Part shown: positions 47,665 to 59,168 of the stretch, piece by piece
Layout of the letters: the number at the start of each line of letters is the position of its first letter
Numbering within the stretch: position 1 is the stretch's first letter
Origin: Charina bottae
Taxonomy: Eukaryota > Chordata > Lepidosauria > Squamata > Charinaidae
Direction: 5' to 3'
Length of the DNA: 64,000 bases
Assembly (NCBI GenBank): GCA_023362775.1
Contig: JALMGJ010000002.1
Span: 106,033,981-106,097,980, forward strand
The notes under the pieces: model-generated
What the model saw: only the letters and a program-made list of their open reading frames with translations
Told to the model about the DNA's origin: nothing
The model's database searches: none
Program-made: the position numbers and the translations under genes

Positions 47665-47679
47665 TGGAGATGAACAATA

Positions 47680-49520
47680 TATATTGTCAAAAGACTGGAA
47701 CACAGTACTACAGGCTTATTACTGAGGCAATTTAAGAAAAATTCCTAATCTTTCAAAGCTATTTTCTGTGTTTCTTTTTTATTTTTTCAAAATACATGTT
47801 TGAAATCCAAATTAGCAAGGCAACCCTTCCTCCATTGTTCAATAATGACCCATTTGTTATTAAGTAATTACTGCATGTATAAAGCATAAAGCTTTAATAT
47901 AACTTTGTCATCATAGAATCAGTCATGCATCTTTAAATCAAATGAATATGTAGAAATTCATTTTTAGAAAGATGACTAAGCCATTTAACTACATATGTAT
48001 TATCAGGTGCATGACCCAAAGTTATCTTTACTAACAGGAAGCACATTCACTTCTAAAAGTATATTTTGCAAATTAATGAATGTAAAAATGTAAAATATAA
48101 ATACCAAGTGCACCCAAGTAAATTGTGATTCGTTTTTCTTTTCTTAAAGTTCAGATTAAAAATCACTATAGAGGTGTAACTCCCATTGAGACAATTTCTG
48201 GGCACATTTCTTCATTGACAAAGCAAGACTTTTTAACATTCTGAGAATCTCGGTGATTGTATATTCATTTCACCCCCATGCTTTGACTTTTCAGAACAAT
48301 TTCTGTCTCTTTCATTTTTCTCTTCAGTTTTGTATGTATGAAGTGTATATATTATGTTAGTCACAAGCATGCATTGTCCCCCTTCTCTGTGTTCATTCAT
48401 AAAAAGGCCCAGCAAATCCCTGACACTTAACAACGAACCATTGTTATGGTTGTGGTTGACTCTAATACCCAAGTACTGGCTTTATGGCCTGCTGCATCAC
48501 AAATATTCAATCTCATATCCTCAATAAGAACACAAACAAAGAGAAGACATTCCAAGAGCTGCCTCTGCATTCAAAACCTTTTACTTCTAAAAACTTGTCA
48601 AAATCAAACTACTGATATTTATGTGAAATGAACAGTACAATTTCCCCAATTAATATAGTATTAAAATTGGGATGCCATTTTAGATTCTCTGAGACTACAG
48701 TAATGGAGGCAGATTAATTGTTTTTCTCTTTAATCTTCCATTATGGGAAAGGATTGAAATTCAGGGTTGCTTTCCCTCACATAAATGTAGGATTCTCGGC
48801 ATGGAATATATTAAAACCACCCATAACTCCTCCTCTTTATATATGTGTCTTACACCCATGTATTCAGATAGATTTGTGTTAAAGTGTGAATTAGGTTAAC
48901 ATTTTTTATAAAAAATCTCAGGTAAACAAACTTGCCTGCACTTTTCTTTGTTGTCATCTGCAGAATACTAAGCATCCTTAATTCTTAATGACATCTGTGA
49001 AGAGCAGTCCTTGAGGGAGGAGCAGAAGGGGTGCGCTTGCATTCTCACTGAGATGTCAGTTACAAGAAAGGGTCAAAAATGTTGCCTAAGGGTGTTGAGT
49101 CTCAAATTAGGACACGCTGAAGGAGTTTATCTCACTCTTTGAGGAAAAGAAGAAAGACACAATGCTAAGGAATCCTGAAAGCCAGAAGATTCTACTTCTA
49201 CAGTGAAGGCTGCTTTTTCATACCCTCCACTCTCCAGTAAAGAGATGTTCCTGTCACAGCATCTTTTGCTCTGACACAAATAAGGTGAGTTGAAATGCAA
49301 GGCAAAGGCAAACTTTAAAAAGAAGCATTCATTTTATGAAGAACATCAGCTGTCAAAAAGACAGTTTTTCAAATCCCTCTCAGCTTCCATGTAATTTATA
49401 CAAGAAAAAGTTAGTTTCTGTTATCTAAAAATGTATATCGAACCTATGATCAAAGTGCAGTTTGTTTCTTTGCTCAAAATACAGCAGAAACATGAATCAG
49501 AAGCACTGAATGAGAATTTT
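47680..49520. other. Unique DNA; possible conserved elements
   Basis: No repeats recognised. 48,360-48,600 contains a SOX-like site (ccattgttatgg) in moderately complex sequence and could be a conserved noncoding element; alignment would be needed. Confidence 0.35.
49130..49284 (+). other. Candidate exon end with strong donor (weak)
   Basis: acacaaataag|gtgagttg at 49,284/49,285 is a near-consensus 5' splice site after moderately GC-balanced sequence. No open frame of note precedes it, so if real it is noncoding or UTR. The left boundary is not visible. Confidence 0.2.
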
Positions 49521-49527
49521 CCTAACC

Positions 49528-49920
49528 AAGTTGGCTGGTCTCACAAAGTTAAGCAGGATCTGACTACTTAGGCCAGTGTTTCTCAACCTCGGGAACTTTA
49601 AGATGTGTGGACATCAACTCCCAGAATTCCCCAGCCAGCCTGGGGAATTCTGGGAGTTGAAGTCCACACATCTTAAAGTTCCCGAGGTTGAGAAACACTG
49701 ACTTAGGCATTTGGATGGGAAACTGCTACAAAACAACAGATTTGCAATTTAGACTGAGAAGTCAAAAAAAATATTTTTGAAGAAGGCAATGGCAAACCAC
49801 TTCCATACAGTGGCAAAAACAGATTACCTGGACATGTCCATCAAGCTTGACTTGGAAGAAACTTTAGTTTGCCAAGCTGGAATTCAGGTCTGAGTAAAAC
49901 ACCTAACACCTGATAACCAC
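49528..49920 (+). mobile_element. 5S-rRNA-derived SINE, split by a hAT MITE
   Basis: The head ttggctggtctcacaaagtt / aagcaggatctgac ... atttggatgggaaactgc matches the internal promoter half of 5S rRNA (the GCTAAGCAGGGTC and TTGGATGGGAGACCGC blocks) and so resembles SINE3-type elements. The tail includes gaaggcaatggcaaaccactt. It is cut between the two 5S blocks by the MITE at 49,574-49,700. The right limit is approximate. Confidence 0.7.
49574..49700. mobile_element. Palindromic hAT MITE inserted in a 5S-derived SINE
   Basis: A 127-bp near-perfect palindrome, cagtgtttctcaacctcggg to cccgaggttgagaaacactg. Perfect 8-bp TSD acttaggc at 49,566-49,573 and 49,701-49,708. Very similar to the copy at 27,135. 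Confidence 0.95.
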
Positions 49921-49924
49921 TAGT

Positions 49925-50670
49925 AGTAATAACTATCCCCACACCACCCCAGTTAATCATAACCCTACAGATTTTAGCATTATTTTCCCAATTTCCCAAT
50001 TTTCCTGTTCCTCTCTTGACCTACCTTTGACAGTTTTGTTTCTGCGTTTTGCTCAAGCAAGCACAAATATCTTTACTCAAAATGCCTCAATTTCTTAATA
50101 AAGTCTCATTAAAAATGTGAAGATATTGTAGTAAGCACCTTCATTATTAATTTTGTTACTTCAGATTAGCTAAATTGATTCAAAAGGAAGATTTTTATAG
50201 ATTAATATAGATCAAAAATATTATTTTTTATATATTAATACATAATTAATATATTAAATATTATTTATCCAACTTCTAAATAGAGCTAGTTAGCACTTTG
50301 AATTTGATTCTGAAAAGGAGTTTCTGAGCGATTGGGGGCTCAAATGGAGCATCTGTACCCAGCTTTTTAAAGTAGCTGCATATTTTACAGGAATCATTCA
50401 GCTGCTCTCTGTAGCTGCTATGGTAATAGCTATGAATAATTTTATTGCATTCAGAATAATAGTATTCTACTTAAATATGACCTTCCCCTACTTGATACAA
50501 CTTGGCATAAATTGCTAACATAACTATTTTATATTCATGTATTTATTAAATGCTATTATTATATGTGATACTTTATTGATATAACCATTGCTTAACTTTG
50601 TAAGGGACTTCAGAATAGACAGTAACATAAATTACAGAAGTCTGCACTTGATCAATAATTGATAAAAAAA
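49925..50670. other. AT-rich DNA, nothing identified
   Basis: No supported feature. Confidence 0.45.
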
Positions 50671-50685
50671 CTGATTTTAAAAAAA

Positions 50686-50910
50686 GCCAGTTTGGTGTAG
50701 TGGATAAGGTGCTGGCCTAGAAACCAGGAGACTGTGAGTTCTAGTCCCGCCTCAGGCATGAAAGCCAGCTGGGTGACTTTGGGCCAGTCACTCTCTCTCA
50801 GCCCAACTCACCTCACAGGATTGTTGCTGTGGGAAAAATAGGAGGAGTAAAGACTATTAGTTCACCGCCTTGAGTTGTATATGAAGAAAAAAAAAGACAG
50901 AATAAAAATC
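50686..50910 (+). mobile_element. Sauria-type tRNA-derived SINE, full length
   Basis: Starts gccagtttggtgtagtggat, B-box-like gtgagttctagtcccgcc, middle gggtgactttgggccagtca and cagcccaactcacctcacag, tail caccgccttgagttg. A possible TSD ttttaaaaaa (50,675-50,684 and 50,911-50,920) is low-complexity and therefore weak. Confidence 0.9.
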
Positions 50911-50920
50911 TTTTAAAAAA

Positions 50921-51765
50921 TTAATATTTTAACCTATTTACTGTTTTTGCCACTTGCCAAAGGTTCAGGTTTTTTTGTCAGCAAAAGAGTAAATAAAAAA
51001 AGATGTGTGCATTTCTTCCATATTACTTATCTGAATTCATATTTGGTTGAAATATATTTCTCACCCGATTTTCTAACAGGCAAAGATATCCACTATTTAC
51101 AATAGGACTCAATCACAATGGGATATTATGAGAATGAGAGGTCACGTTCCTCATTTCCTTGCCCTTCCATCTGCACATGGGCAAGCAACAGTGGTTTATC
51201 TCGCTGGATGTAATGCATTATAATTTGCTATAAGCCAACATTTCCAACTGTAAATATTGATTACAAGTTATTTTGTTAGTTTTCCATGTTGGCTGTGCTC
51301 ATAAAAATAAAATTTTCAAAATTGACGCTGAGGAATTCCTTGGAACATACTACATTGCTAAATACAGATAACTGCTTATGAAACAAGCTTTTGTACAGGT
51401 GCTGTTCTCAATGCTAATAGTATATTATGCCACATAATAGAATAATAACATAGGTGTTCAGCCTTGACAATAAAATTCACAACCACTTAACTTTATTATT
51501 ATATTATGTATTGGAAAGTTTAATACAGTATATAAATATTGCAAACACTACACTAGTTTGCACTATTTTTAGTATTTATAATATCACAGATACGACACTG
51601 TACATTTCTGTACATTATGTATTTTTAAAATTATATTCAGAGATACAAGAAATTTAAAACAAATGCACTTTTAAAATTAGTTTATTTTTCTGGAGGCACT
51701 GCTATTAAACATACTATAAATCTGCAAGCTATCAATTACAGATTGTCCTTTTATTTTAACTGGAT
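50921..51765. other. AT-rich DNA, nothing identified
   Basis: No supported feature. Confidence 0.45.
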
Positions 51766-51768
51766 TGT

Positions 51769-51863
51769 TTCCTTCCTTCCTTCCTTCCTTCCTTCCTTCC
51801 TTCCTTCCTTCCTTCCTTCCTTCCTTCCTTCCTTCCTTCCTTTCTTTCTTTCTTTCTTTCTTT
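51769..51863 (+). repeat. (TTCC)n/(TTTC)n microsatellite
   Basis: About 18 TTCC units and then five TTTC units, a pure-pyrimidine tract of about 95 bases. Confidence 0.95.
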
Positions 51864-51951
51864 TTCTGCTGGATATATGGAAAATTAGAAATATATATGT
51901 ATGTATTCACTAGATTTATGTCATGTTATACATAGAACTCTCTTCTCCATT

Positions 51952-52092
51952 CTTTTCCCACAGCAACCCTAGGTTGCTCCGAGAGAGTGATTGGTCCAAA
52001 CTCACAAGGTACATTTCCAAGACTGAGGGTGGCTTTGACCATGGGCCTGCCTATTCCAACACTTCAATCCCTATACCCTGTTGAAGAGACCA
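51952..52092 (-). mobile_element. Old tRNA-derived SINE fragment
   Basis: Order of motifs (cacagcaaccctaggttgct, gagagtgattggtccaaact, ...ttcaatccctataccctgtt) follows the minus-strand SINEs of this window, with heavy divergence. Confidence 0.45.
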
Positions 52093-52505
52093 AATCAATT
52101 ATTATCTTAAATTATTATTATTACTGTTTTCTTCAAAATCAGAAATGTGGATTTTGTATGCACATATTCTTCTTCCTAGGCAGACAATAAAAATCTGCTG
52201 TCATGGTAACACAAATATTTTTTAAATACAGAGATTTGTTTTTTAATAAGAATTTTATTAATTTTCCAGCAAAGCTACAGAAAAACAAAATACTACAAAG
52301 AAAAAAAAGGAAAAACTAAAAAAGTGTAGAAACAAGAGAATTTTTTTCAAAATTACAAAAAGAGGTGACTTCCGACTTTTAACAGCAATGATATACAATA
52401 ATTTTCCATAATCAATTCCTTACTCTATATTAAACCAAAATCATATTATTTCTATAAATCATTCGATTGGCACATTATAAAAATCACTACTGTATATATA
52501 TATAT

Positions 52506-52560
52506 AATTATTATTTATTTATTTAATTTATATGACCACCCATCTCCCCCCAACGGGGAA

Positions 52561-52562
<2 letters not shown>
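52506..52562 (-). mobile_element. CR1-like LINE 3' tail fragment
   Basis: ttatatgaccacccatctcc and ccccaacggggaact duplicates the segment at 23,195-23,230. Confidence 0.5.

Positions 52563-52645
<83 letters not shown>
52563..52645 (+). repeat. (AT)n/(GT)n microsatellite
   Basis: About 21 AT units followed by about 20 GT units, ending exactly at the LTR boundary. Confidence 0.95.
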
Positions 52646-52649
<4 letters not shown>

Positions 52650-52994
52650 GGTGTGTTTTCTTGCACATGCAGAGTAGCAGAAGCTTTAGCAGATGCCAGT
52701 CATTGTAGTAAATTAGTTGAAGTTATATTAGCTTCTCATTCAAACAGATAATATTTACAGTCCTCTTCCAGATCCCTGGAAGTATTACAATTCCACATAC
52801 CAGATAGTAGTAATAAGCAAACAGTAGTAAACACAAACAGAGTAAGCAGAAAGGAGGAAGGCAGGGCGGGGCAGGCAGGCTCTTTTATACTCTTCAGCAT
52901 GGATCAGGTGCTGCCTGACCTTTCAAAGTTTGCAGGTGATTAGTTAATAAGGCTATGTTACTGTGACTTACTCCTCAAAAGAATAATACACCAA

Positions 52995-52996
<2 letters not shown>
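52646..52996 (-). mobile_element. Solo LTR, probable Ty1/copia type
   Basis: 351 bp with ends tgttggtgt...acaccaaca on either strand. On minus it starts TGTTGGTGTATTATTC and ends CTCTGCATGTGCAAG...CACACCAACA, which parallels the copia LTR at 38,864 (start tgttggtatttg, end ctctgcacatgc...cctccaaca). A TATAAAAG box on minus lies at 52,882-52,889. The flanks are AT/GT microsatellites, so no TSD can be read. Confidence 0.6.

Positions 52997-53047
<51 letters not shown>
52997..53047 (+). repeat. (AT)n microsatellite
   Basis: About 24 AT units directly after the LTR. Confidence 0.95.
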
Positions 53048-53048
<1 letters not shown>

Positions 53049-54652
53049 TAATCAACTTCCCACCGAAGATAACATTTATTAATTATTTTCTTCCTACTAC
53101 TATTCTATACATTCCTGTCTACTATAATAAAGATCAAACTAAAAAACATAAATTGTCTGCCATTGTACTTAATAATACAACAATTTTAATAATCTTAATC
53201 ATATTAAACCAAAACTAGACATTTATTTTTTTATTATACCTTAATCTTAATCCAAATCGTTAAAAATAAATGAAATGAGCCAAACCCTAAAAGCAATCCA
53301 GATAAATAATCTTAAACCCTTATCCCACTTCAAAATAAATCAGAGCATTTACCCCACAATGTGCATAGAGCTTTTTTCTTTAAAAAATTGAACAGCGGGG
53401 GTGGAGCAAGATGGCCACAGAATGACAGCTCAACTGCCCCCCTCGAAAACTCCGACTTCTCTTCAGGAGACCTCCCATACACAATAACCCCTTCTTTTCC
53501 ATGGCGTTCCATCAGAAGATCAATTTCACTTATGGCTTGCAACTTGATCTCTCCCTTTAATTTCTTCAACTCAACTATCTGACCTTCATCCAGCATTTCA
53601 ACAGAAGTCCCAATCTCACTCTAAGAAGAGACATTTCTGTTGCTGTTAAATTCCTCAGTTTCATCCACAACATCCCCAAACAGATGACACATTTTAGACC
53701 TCATGTTTTCCACAATGTCCTGAATGCCTTGCATAAAAACTTGGTAGGAATCAGAAAGAATCTGTTTAAAATGTTGTTGGAAGTCAGAGAAAGTCTGTTT
53801 AAAATCCTCCATGTCTCAAGCAGTAGCTTATGGTGCCCCCTAGGAGCTTAAACAGCGAAAGATGAAAAAAATTCTGAAATGTGTTTACATAAGCAAAAGT
53901 GAGGTATGCAGACAGTTTCCCAGGGAAAGTAGAAGCAGAAAACTGAAAGTTCAAAACAGCCGATTCAACATGTAAGAAAATGCTAATATCTTCAAATTTA
54001 GTACAAAAAAAATAACAGGGAGCCAATTATTTACTCTCAATCCTCCTTAATATTTGGATGGAAAACAAAGTCCAAAACTTACAAAGATTTTTTTTAAAAA
54101 AATTGATCCCAAAAATAACGATAAGCACCAAGAGAGCCCGCTTCTCCTTGCTGTAGAAAGCCTCTCTTAAGAGTGTTGCTCCTCAGATATGCTACCCCTT
54201 GGGCACAAATTCACATTTGTATATGATGTCCTGTATCACTATGGATGCTTCTTTTTAAACTACAGTTCTTCAAGGCAACCCCTTTTATGTTGATCAGCTT
54301 TTACTATTTTTCACTCTTAAGGTATGTGTACTTAAAAGAAATATAAATTGGGTGATTTAGAAATGGGGTGGCCGGTCTTAGTGTCCCTTTAAGGCTGCAG
54401 CACGGCTTGGAAATGGTGACGTCTCAGCCTCCTGGCTGCTCTTACCAGTCAAACTGTTTTTGATCTTCTGGCTGCAAGCAGCCATCCGGAGGACAGTTGG
54501 GAGTGATTCCAGGTGTTTTCCTTTTTCTGGAAAAACACTCCTGGGCTTCAGGAAAAACCTGCCTGAGCCCGAAAAAACTGCCGCATTGTCAGTTCTCCCC
54601 AGAAGTCCTAAATACAGAGATTTGTATGTACGTGACAGTTGAGCATATAGGT

Positions 54653-54922
54653 CAGGGCTTTCCAAAGTTTTCCCGCGGCGACACACCAACCGCCGTTCGT
54701 GTGTCACCGCGGGAAAACCCGGAAGTGCTGCCATTGTGGCGGCGCGCAAAAACCTGAAAGCGCTGCTGCCGCTTTCAGTTTTTGCGCGCCGCCATTGGTG
54801 TGTCGCCGCGGGAAAACCCGGAAGCACTGATGATGATCAGCGCTTCCGGGTTGTGTGGCGACACACCAGACTGTGTGTGGCGACACACTTTTGTGTCGTG
54901 ACACACAGTTTGGAAAGCTCTG
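54653..54922 (+). mobile_element. GC-rich hairpin hAT-like MITE, copy 3
   Basis: Begins cagggctttccaaag and ends cagtttggaaagctctg. Perfect 8-bp TSD atataggt (54,645-54,652 and 54,923-54,930). A left subterminal hairpin (ttttcccgcggcgacacac and its complement) and a right one (gtgtggcgacacac/gtgtcgtgacacac) flank a core with paired ttccgggtt blocks. Confidence 0.92.
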
Positions 54923-54930
54923 ATATAGGT

Positions 54931-55425
54931 AATGAATAGTTGAGTAAAAGATGTCATTGTTCTTAAGGTGAAGTCAGATTAATTATTTTCCTCACATTAT
55001 GGGAAAGAAACTGGTATTAATCCAATAATTCTGAACCTTAATTCATTTACTCAGAAGTAAAATCTACTTGTTCCTACTAAATGTATTCAAAATAAATGTG
55101 TGTAAAGGCCACTGTACAACTAAAACTCACTTTTGGGTGGAATTCCACATTCTGTATGCTGACACAGAGAAGGGCTTCTTCTCTGGCCATGTTGGAATAT
55201 GAGGAGGGTCTCTCCAGTTAAGCACAGGAATTTAGCAGGAGAATATAGTCTTGAAAAGATGCTGAGTGTAAACAATTTGTTGAGTGTAAACATAGCTGGA
55301 AAATATTCTAAGTATCCTGTTTCATATATACTTTTGACATTGATCTTAATATTTTCTGGCTTTTACATTCATTTTATTTTTTAATTCTAATTTACAATTC
55401 ACAGAAAAATAAAAGTTGTACCATT
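54931..55425. other. AT-rich DNA, nothing identified
   Basis: No supported feature. Confidence 0.45.
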
Positions 55426-55429
55426 TAAA

Positions 55430-55625
55430 GTTACTGTACCTGAACAAACGCACCTAAAGTGGTACTGTTTCGGCATGCATGAAAGCGCAAAGCTTCAGAA
55501 CTCCCATGAGCGATTAATCTTCTAACACTAATTAGATATTTGCTAATTAGTGCCTGATGTATGAAAGGAAAAACATTTTGAAGCTGAAAAGGGTCTATAA
55601 AGATAGTTGCTGTACTCCAGTACAC
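55430..55625. promoter_or_regulatory. Possible conserved noncoding element
   Basis: Non-repetitive, moderately complex sequence with a perfect 10-bp inverted repeat, cactaattag (55,526-55,535) and ctaattagtg (55,543-55,552), with a 7-bp spacer, plus a nearby cgattaatc. TAATTA cores are homeodomain-type sites. No alignment was possible, so conservation is a guess. Confidence 0.3.
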
Positions 55626-55629
55626 CTTT

Positions 55630-56125
55630 TTTCTATGTTATCATATTTCATAAATATGAATAAGATCACATGATACTACTCATTCTATGAAATTATCTTT
55701 CTGAACAAAGCCCTTTGTATGAGATAATACGAATGTGTCAATATTTTGCATTTAAAAGCCTTCAGTTGCAGGAAGTGTTTTCTCTCTCTGTTAAAAAGAT
55801 GTCATATTTCATGAATCACATTTTATGCTGCATTAACAGGTAGCATTTTTTCAAGTTGACTCACTTCTTTTAAAAAGAAGCATGCAAAACAATAGAAATA
55901 ACTATTTTTAATTGCCAACCATCTTACTAAGTTTGTGTTTCTTACAGAAAATATGTAACAAGTAATGACATTTTATTCAGGTACTAAAAGCAACTTTGAA
56001 AACAGTATTGAAAAGCTTTTAGGAAAATGCACATTTAGTCTAATCTAGTCCCCTATTTTAGTCTGCAGGGCTATACAGACTGAAATTCACTTTAATAGAA
56101 AGTTATGAGCTTATGGGTTTTAATC
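55630..56125. other. AT-rich DNA, nothing identified
   Basis: No supported feature. Confidence 0.45.
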
Positions 56126-56129
56126 TACC

Positions 56130-56270
56130 ATAGTGGTGCAGTGTGGATTGGTAGGTAGATGTTTTTTGGCTTTCCAGTCTAGTGGTGAGTGAGCAGTACT
56201 GGCCCAAAGTCACCTAGTAAGGCAAAACTATAACCTGGGTATCTCTCTTCCTACTCCAGCACCTTAACCT
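56130..56270 (-). mobile_element. Old tRNA-derived SINE fragment
   Basis: Contains tactggcccaaagtcaccta and actccagcaccttaacc in the order of minus-strand SINEs, with the rest degraded. Confidence 0.5.
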
Positions 56271-56274
56271 TTCA

Positions 56275-56845
56275 AGTTAACACCTCAAGTTCAGCACCTT
56301 AATCCTTTCAAGTTAACATATATAAGAGTATGTTAAGAAGGACAGACATCACTCCATGTCAGATCACATGTCATTATGTTCCTAGGGCAGCTGAGCCAAG
56401 TTTTGGTTATAGCACAGCTAAAATCACATAACTTCCACCTTGCACTTTGTTTGAGATTGGCCCAGTCTATATAAACAGAAACTCTTGCCTCACCTCATCT
56501 CTCTCCACCCACCATCACAACCCATCTTCAGCATCTAGGCTCAAACAAACCACTTCTCCCTCCCTCCCTACACACACTGAGGCCATGATTATACCTACTG
56601 AGAAAAGTGCCTGGAGCAAAATGGGAGTGCCACACCTCCCTCACAGTTTGCAGTGGAAATGAGTAAGAATAAGATCATATGATACATTTACAGCCTGGCA
56701 GCTTTCCCCTTGTACCAATAGCTCAGATATTTGTTTTTAAATATCAAATCCACACAGCATGTACTGATAATGGGAAGGGGGTAGCCATGCATCTCCGCCG
56801 CTCCCTTCATTGTGGAGCAACAATTAAGATATTTGTTAGTCCAGG
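56275..56845. other. Unique DNA, nothing identified
   Basis: No supported feature; short frames here have no recognisable domain. Confidence 0.45.
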
Positions 56846-56847
56846 AA

Positions 56848-57099
56848 TATTTATTTATTTATTTAATTTTTATCCAACCTTTATTATTATTTTTATAAAT
56901 AAATCAAGGCGGGGAACATACATAATACTCCTTCCTCCTCCTATTTTCCCCACAACAACAACCCTGTGAGGTGAGTTGGGCTGATAGCGAGAGACTGGCC
57001 CAAGGTCACCCAGCCAGCTTTCATGCCTAAGGCGGGACTAGAACTCACAGCCCCCTGGTTTCTAGCCCAGCACCTTAACCACTAGACCAAACTGGCTCT
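56848..57099 (-). mobile_element. Sauria-type tRNA-derived SINE, full length
   Basis: Minus strand reads gccagtttggtctagtggtt, aaggtgctgggctagaaacc, gtgagttctagtcccgcctt, gccagtctctcgctatcagc, tail with ccgccttgatttatttataa and (AAAT)n. Confidence 0.9.
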
Positions 57100-57104
57100 C
57101 TATT

Positions 57105-58700
57105 CTATTCTAGTCCTTTCTCACTGGCCTCCTGGGAGGTTGGGGCCCTGAGTGGTTCATGGTGTTATTTTCATACTCTCAATTTTCTGAGGTCAGCATA
57201 ACTGGGAAAAATCACACATCGGACTCAAAATGCTTTGGAGAGCCTGTGGAGTAAAAAAAACACTGCCTTGTTGAAATGCCCTATGAATATAAGGGAATAA
57301 TGCAAACTGAGCATTCTCATAAAACATCTGTAATGTTGTGGATAATTAGACAAAAGTGCCAATTGTCTGAAAAGCAAGAATAGAAAAGAAAGAAATGTAG
57401 AGATACATAATAGGGTTTCAGTAATCCCTACAAAGGGAGGGCAGGAAAAGTTTTCAAACTGGTGTGTTGCCTTAGTCATCTCACTGAACTATTTTTGAAA
57501 TGGTCACAGCCACTATGAATCTGCAGATGAGATTTAGCTAGACTGAGTCACTGAGTGCCCTAGAAAAGTAATTTTTGACCTTCCTCCCTCTCTGTTTGGG
57601 GGGAGGGTTTCTAATAGATATACCATAAAAAAGGGCAACCACTTAGCAGTAGCAAAGATTTAAAGAGTTTTCTGTATCTATTTTCAGCCATGTAGTGGCT
57701 GTTCTGATTTTTGCCACCCTAAATTAACAGTAGCCCTAGGTTAATCATCCCAGTGGTAGGTGTAACCAAATATTTTTCTTTCTTCCTTTCTTTTACTCCT
57801 GCTTTAAAACAGAAAAAATGGGGAAAGGAAGAAGAAAAAGTTAAAAGGAGACACAAGCCATGCAGCCAGTTTTGCAATAGCTGAGAGAAATTAGGGGACA
57901 AAAAGGTAAGGACCCCAAAGATACAGATTGTATGCTCCTGGACATTTCTGTAATGGGAACACAGCGAAGCATACTTTCACTGTGGTGGGATTTAAAGTAT
58001 GGGAATGCCCCAATTTGCAGCTAGAAATTAGGCACATCATAGCTAGGCTACAAAAATCTGCACTATGATATGGTTGCATCAAGGAATTAGAGTTTTCTTT
58101 ACCATCTAGATCTGAGAGCCATAATTAATTCCTTTTTGGAGTTTTCATGAATTGATCCTTAGCCCAATTAAGTACATTGGGGAATAAAGTCTCTTGTGTA
58201 TAGACACCCATGTGCAAATTCTGATAGATATTTTCCTTCAACCTTGTCCTGGTAAAGTAATGGCAAAAATTCTAGTCCAGTTCCTAGTATTTCAGACTAC
58301 ATTAAAATGCCAACCAAACTGTCCCAATTCAATTCACATTGATTTCTCATTTCACCCAAGTCTCATTTTAAAAGGTATTTTGCTCCTTACATGTTGCATT
58401 GCTTACACATATTTCTGTAGCTCATTTAACCAACCTTTTATAGTACTTTTTAATCTGCATATTTAACTTCCTCAATGAACATTGTTGGAATGTGTTATAT
58501 TTTTGCTGTTCCCTAAAAAATCATTTGAATACTTTGATCCATGTATATGTTCTGGGTGAAAATCAATAAAACTGCTTCATCTAAAAAGACTGTTGTATAT
58601 GTTGCAACTGGGTAAATACACCAAGGTGCACATGCCAGTGCTTAAGGGTAGCTTAATATAGATGTATCAGGTGGTGATCTTGAATCTGAACTGTGCTACT
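57105..58700. other. Mostly unique DNA, nothing identified
   Basis: No repeat or gene that I can support. Frames at 57,225-57,479 and 58,194-58,466 have no recognisable domain. Confidence 0.45.
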
Positions 58701-59168
58701 GAGCACATTTGGCAATAAAAATCAATCTTTCAAAAGGCAGATTAATGAGCCTGAGAAATAAGATACATACCAAATACAAGGCAGAAATGGCAAATGAATT
58801 CCAACATACATCCCCCAAATTGCTCTACTACCAAAGCAATAACCCAACCTCCCACAAGAGGAGCTGTGTAAGAACACTATTCAGACGAGCACAAATGCAC
58901 TGCAGCAACCCAGAACACCAGAAAAAGGAAACAGACCACTTATATAGCATCTTCCAGCAAAATGGATACCCACGCAACTTTATCAAAAAGTGCCTGACCA
59001 CCCAACCCACTACAACACAACCAACAGAAGATATGAAAAGGATAACACTGCTATACATCAGAAACATCTCAGAAACTACCAATAGACTGTTACAACCACA
59101 TGGCATCACTGTACCACATAAACCAACCAAAACCCTTCAGAACATTGTAAGTAACCCAAAAGACCCAG

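Larger units (their letters stand above)
52236..54615 (-). mobile_element. LINE-1-like remnant, internally deleted
   Basis: On the minus strand the right end (54,370-54,610) is GC-rich 5'-UTR-like DNA, followed by 53,813-53,621 with a 63-codon helical frame (starts MEDFKQTFSDFQQHFKQ) and 53,596-53,330 with a second helical frame (QIVELKKLKGEIKLQAIS...), a pattern resembling the coiled-coil start of L1 ORF1. The left end (52,236-52,450 and 53,050-53,330) is A/T-rich 3'-UTR-like sequence. No ORF2 is present. A CR1-like tail, an AT/GT microsatellite and a solo LTR are inserted. The family call is inference from form and I could not compare to a consensus. Confidence 0.4.

Noticed and set aside
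49528..49740. Possible 5S rRNA gene
   Set aside because: Only partial 5S similarity, split by a MITE and followed by a SINE tail.
51677..51910. Lys/Glu/Gly-rich frame
   Set aside because: It is the complement of the (TTCC)n array.
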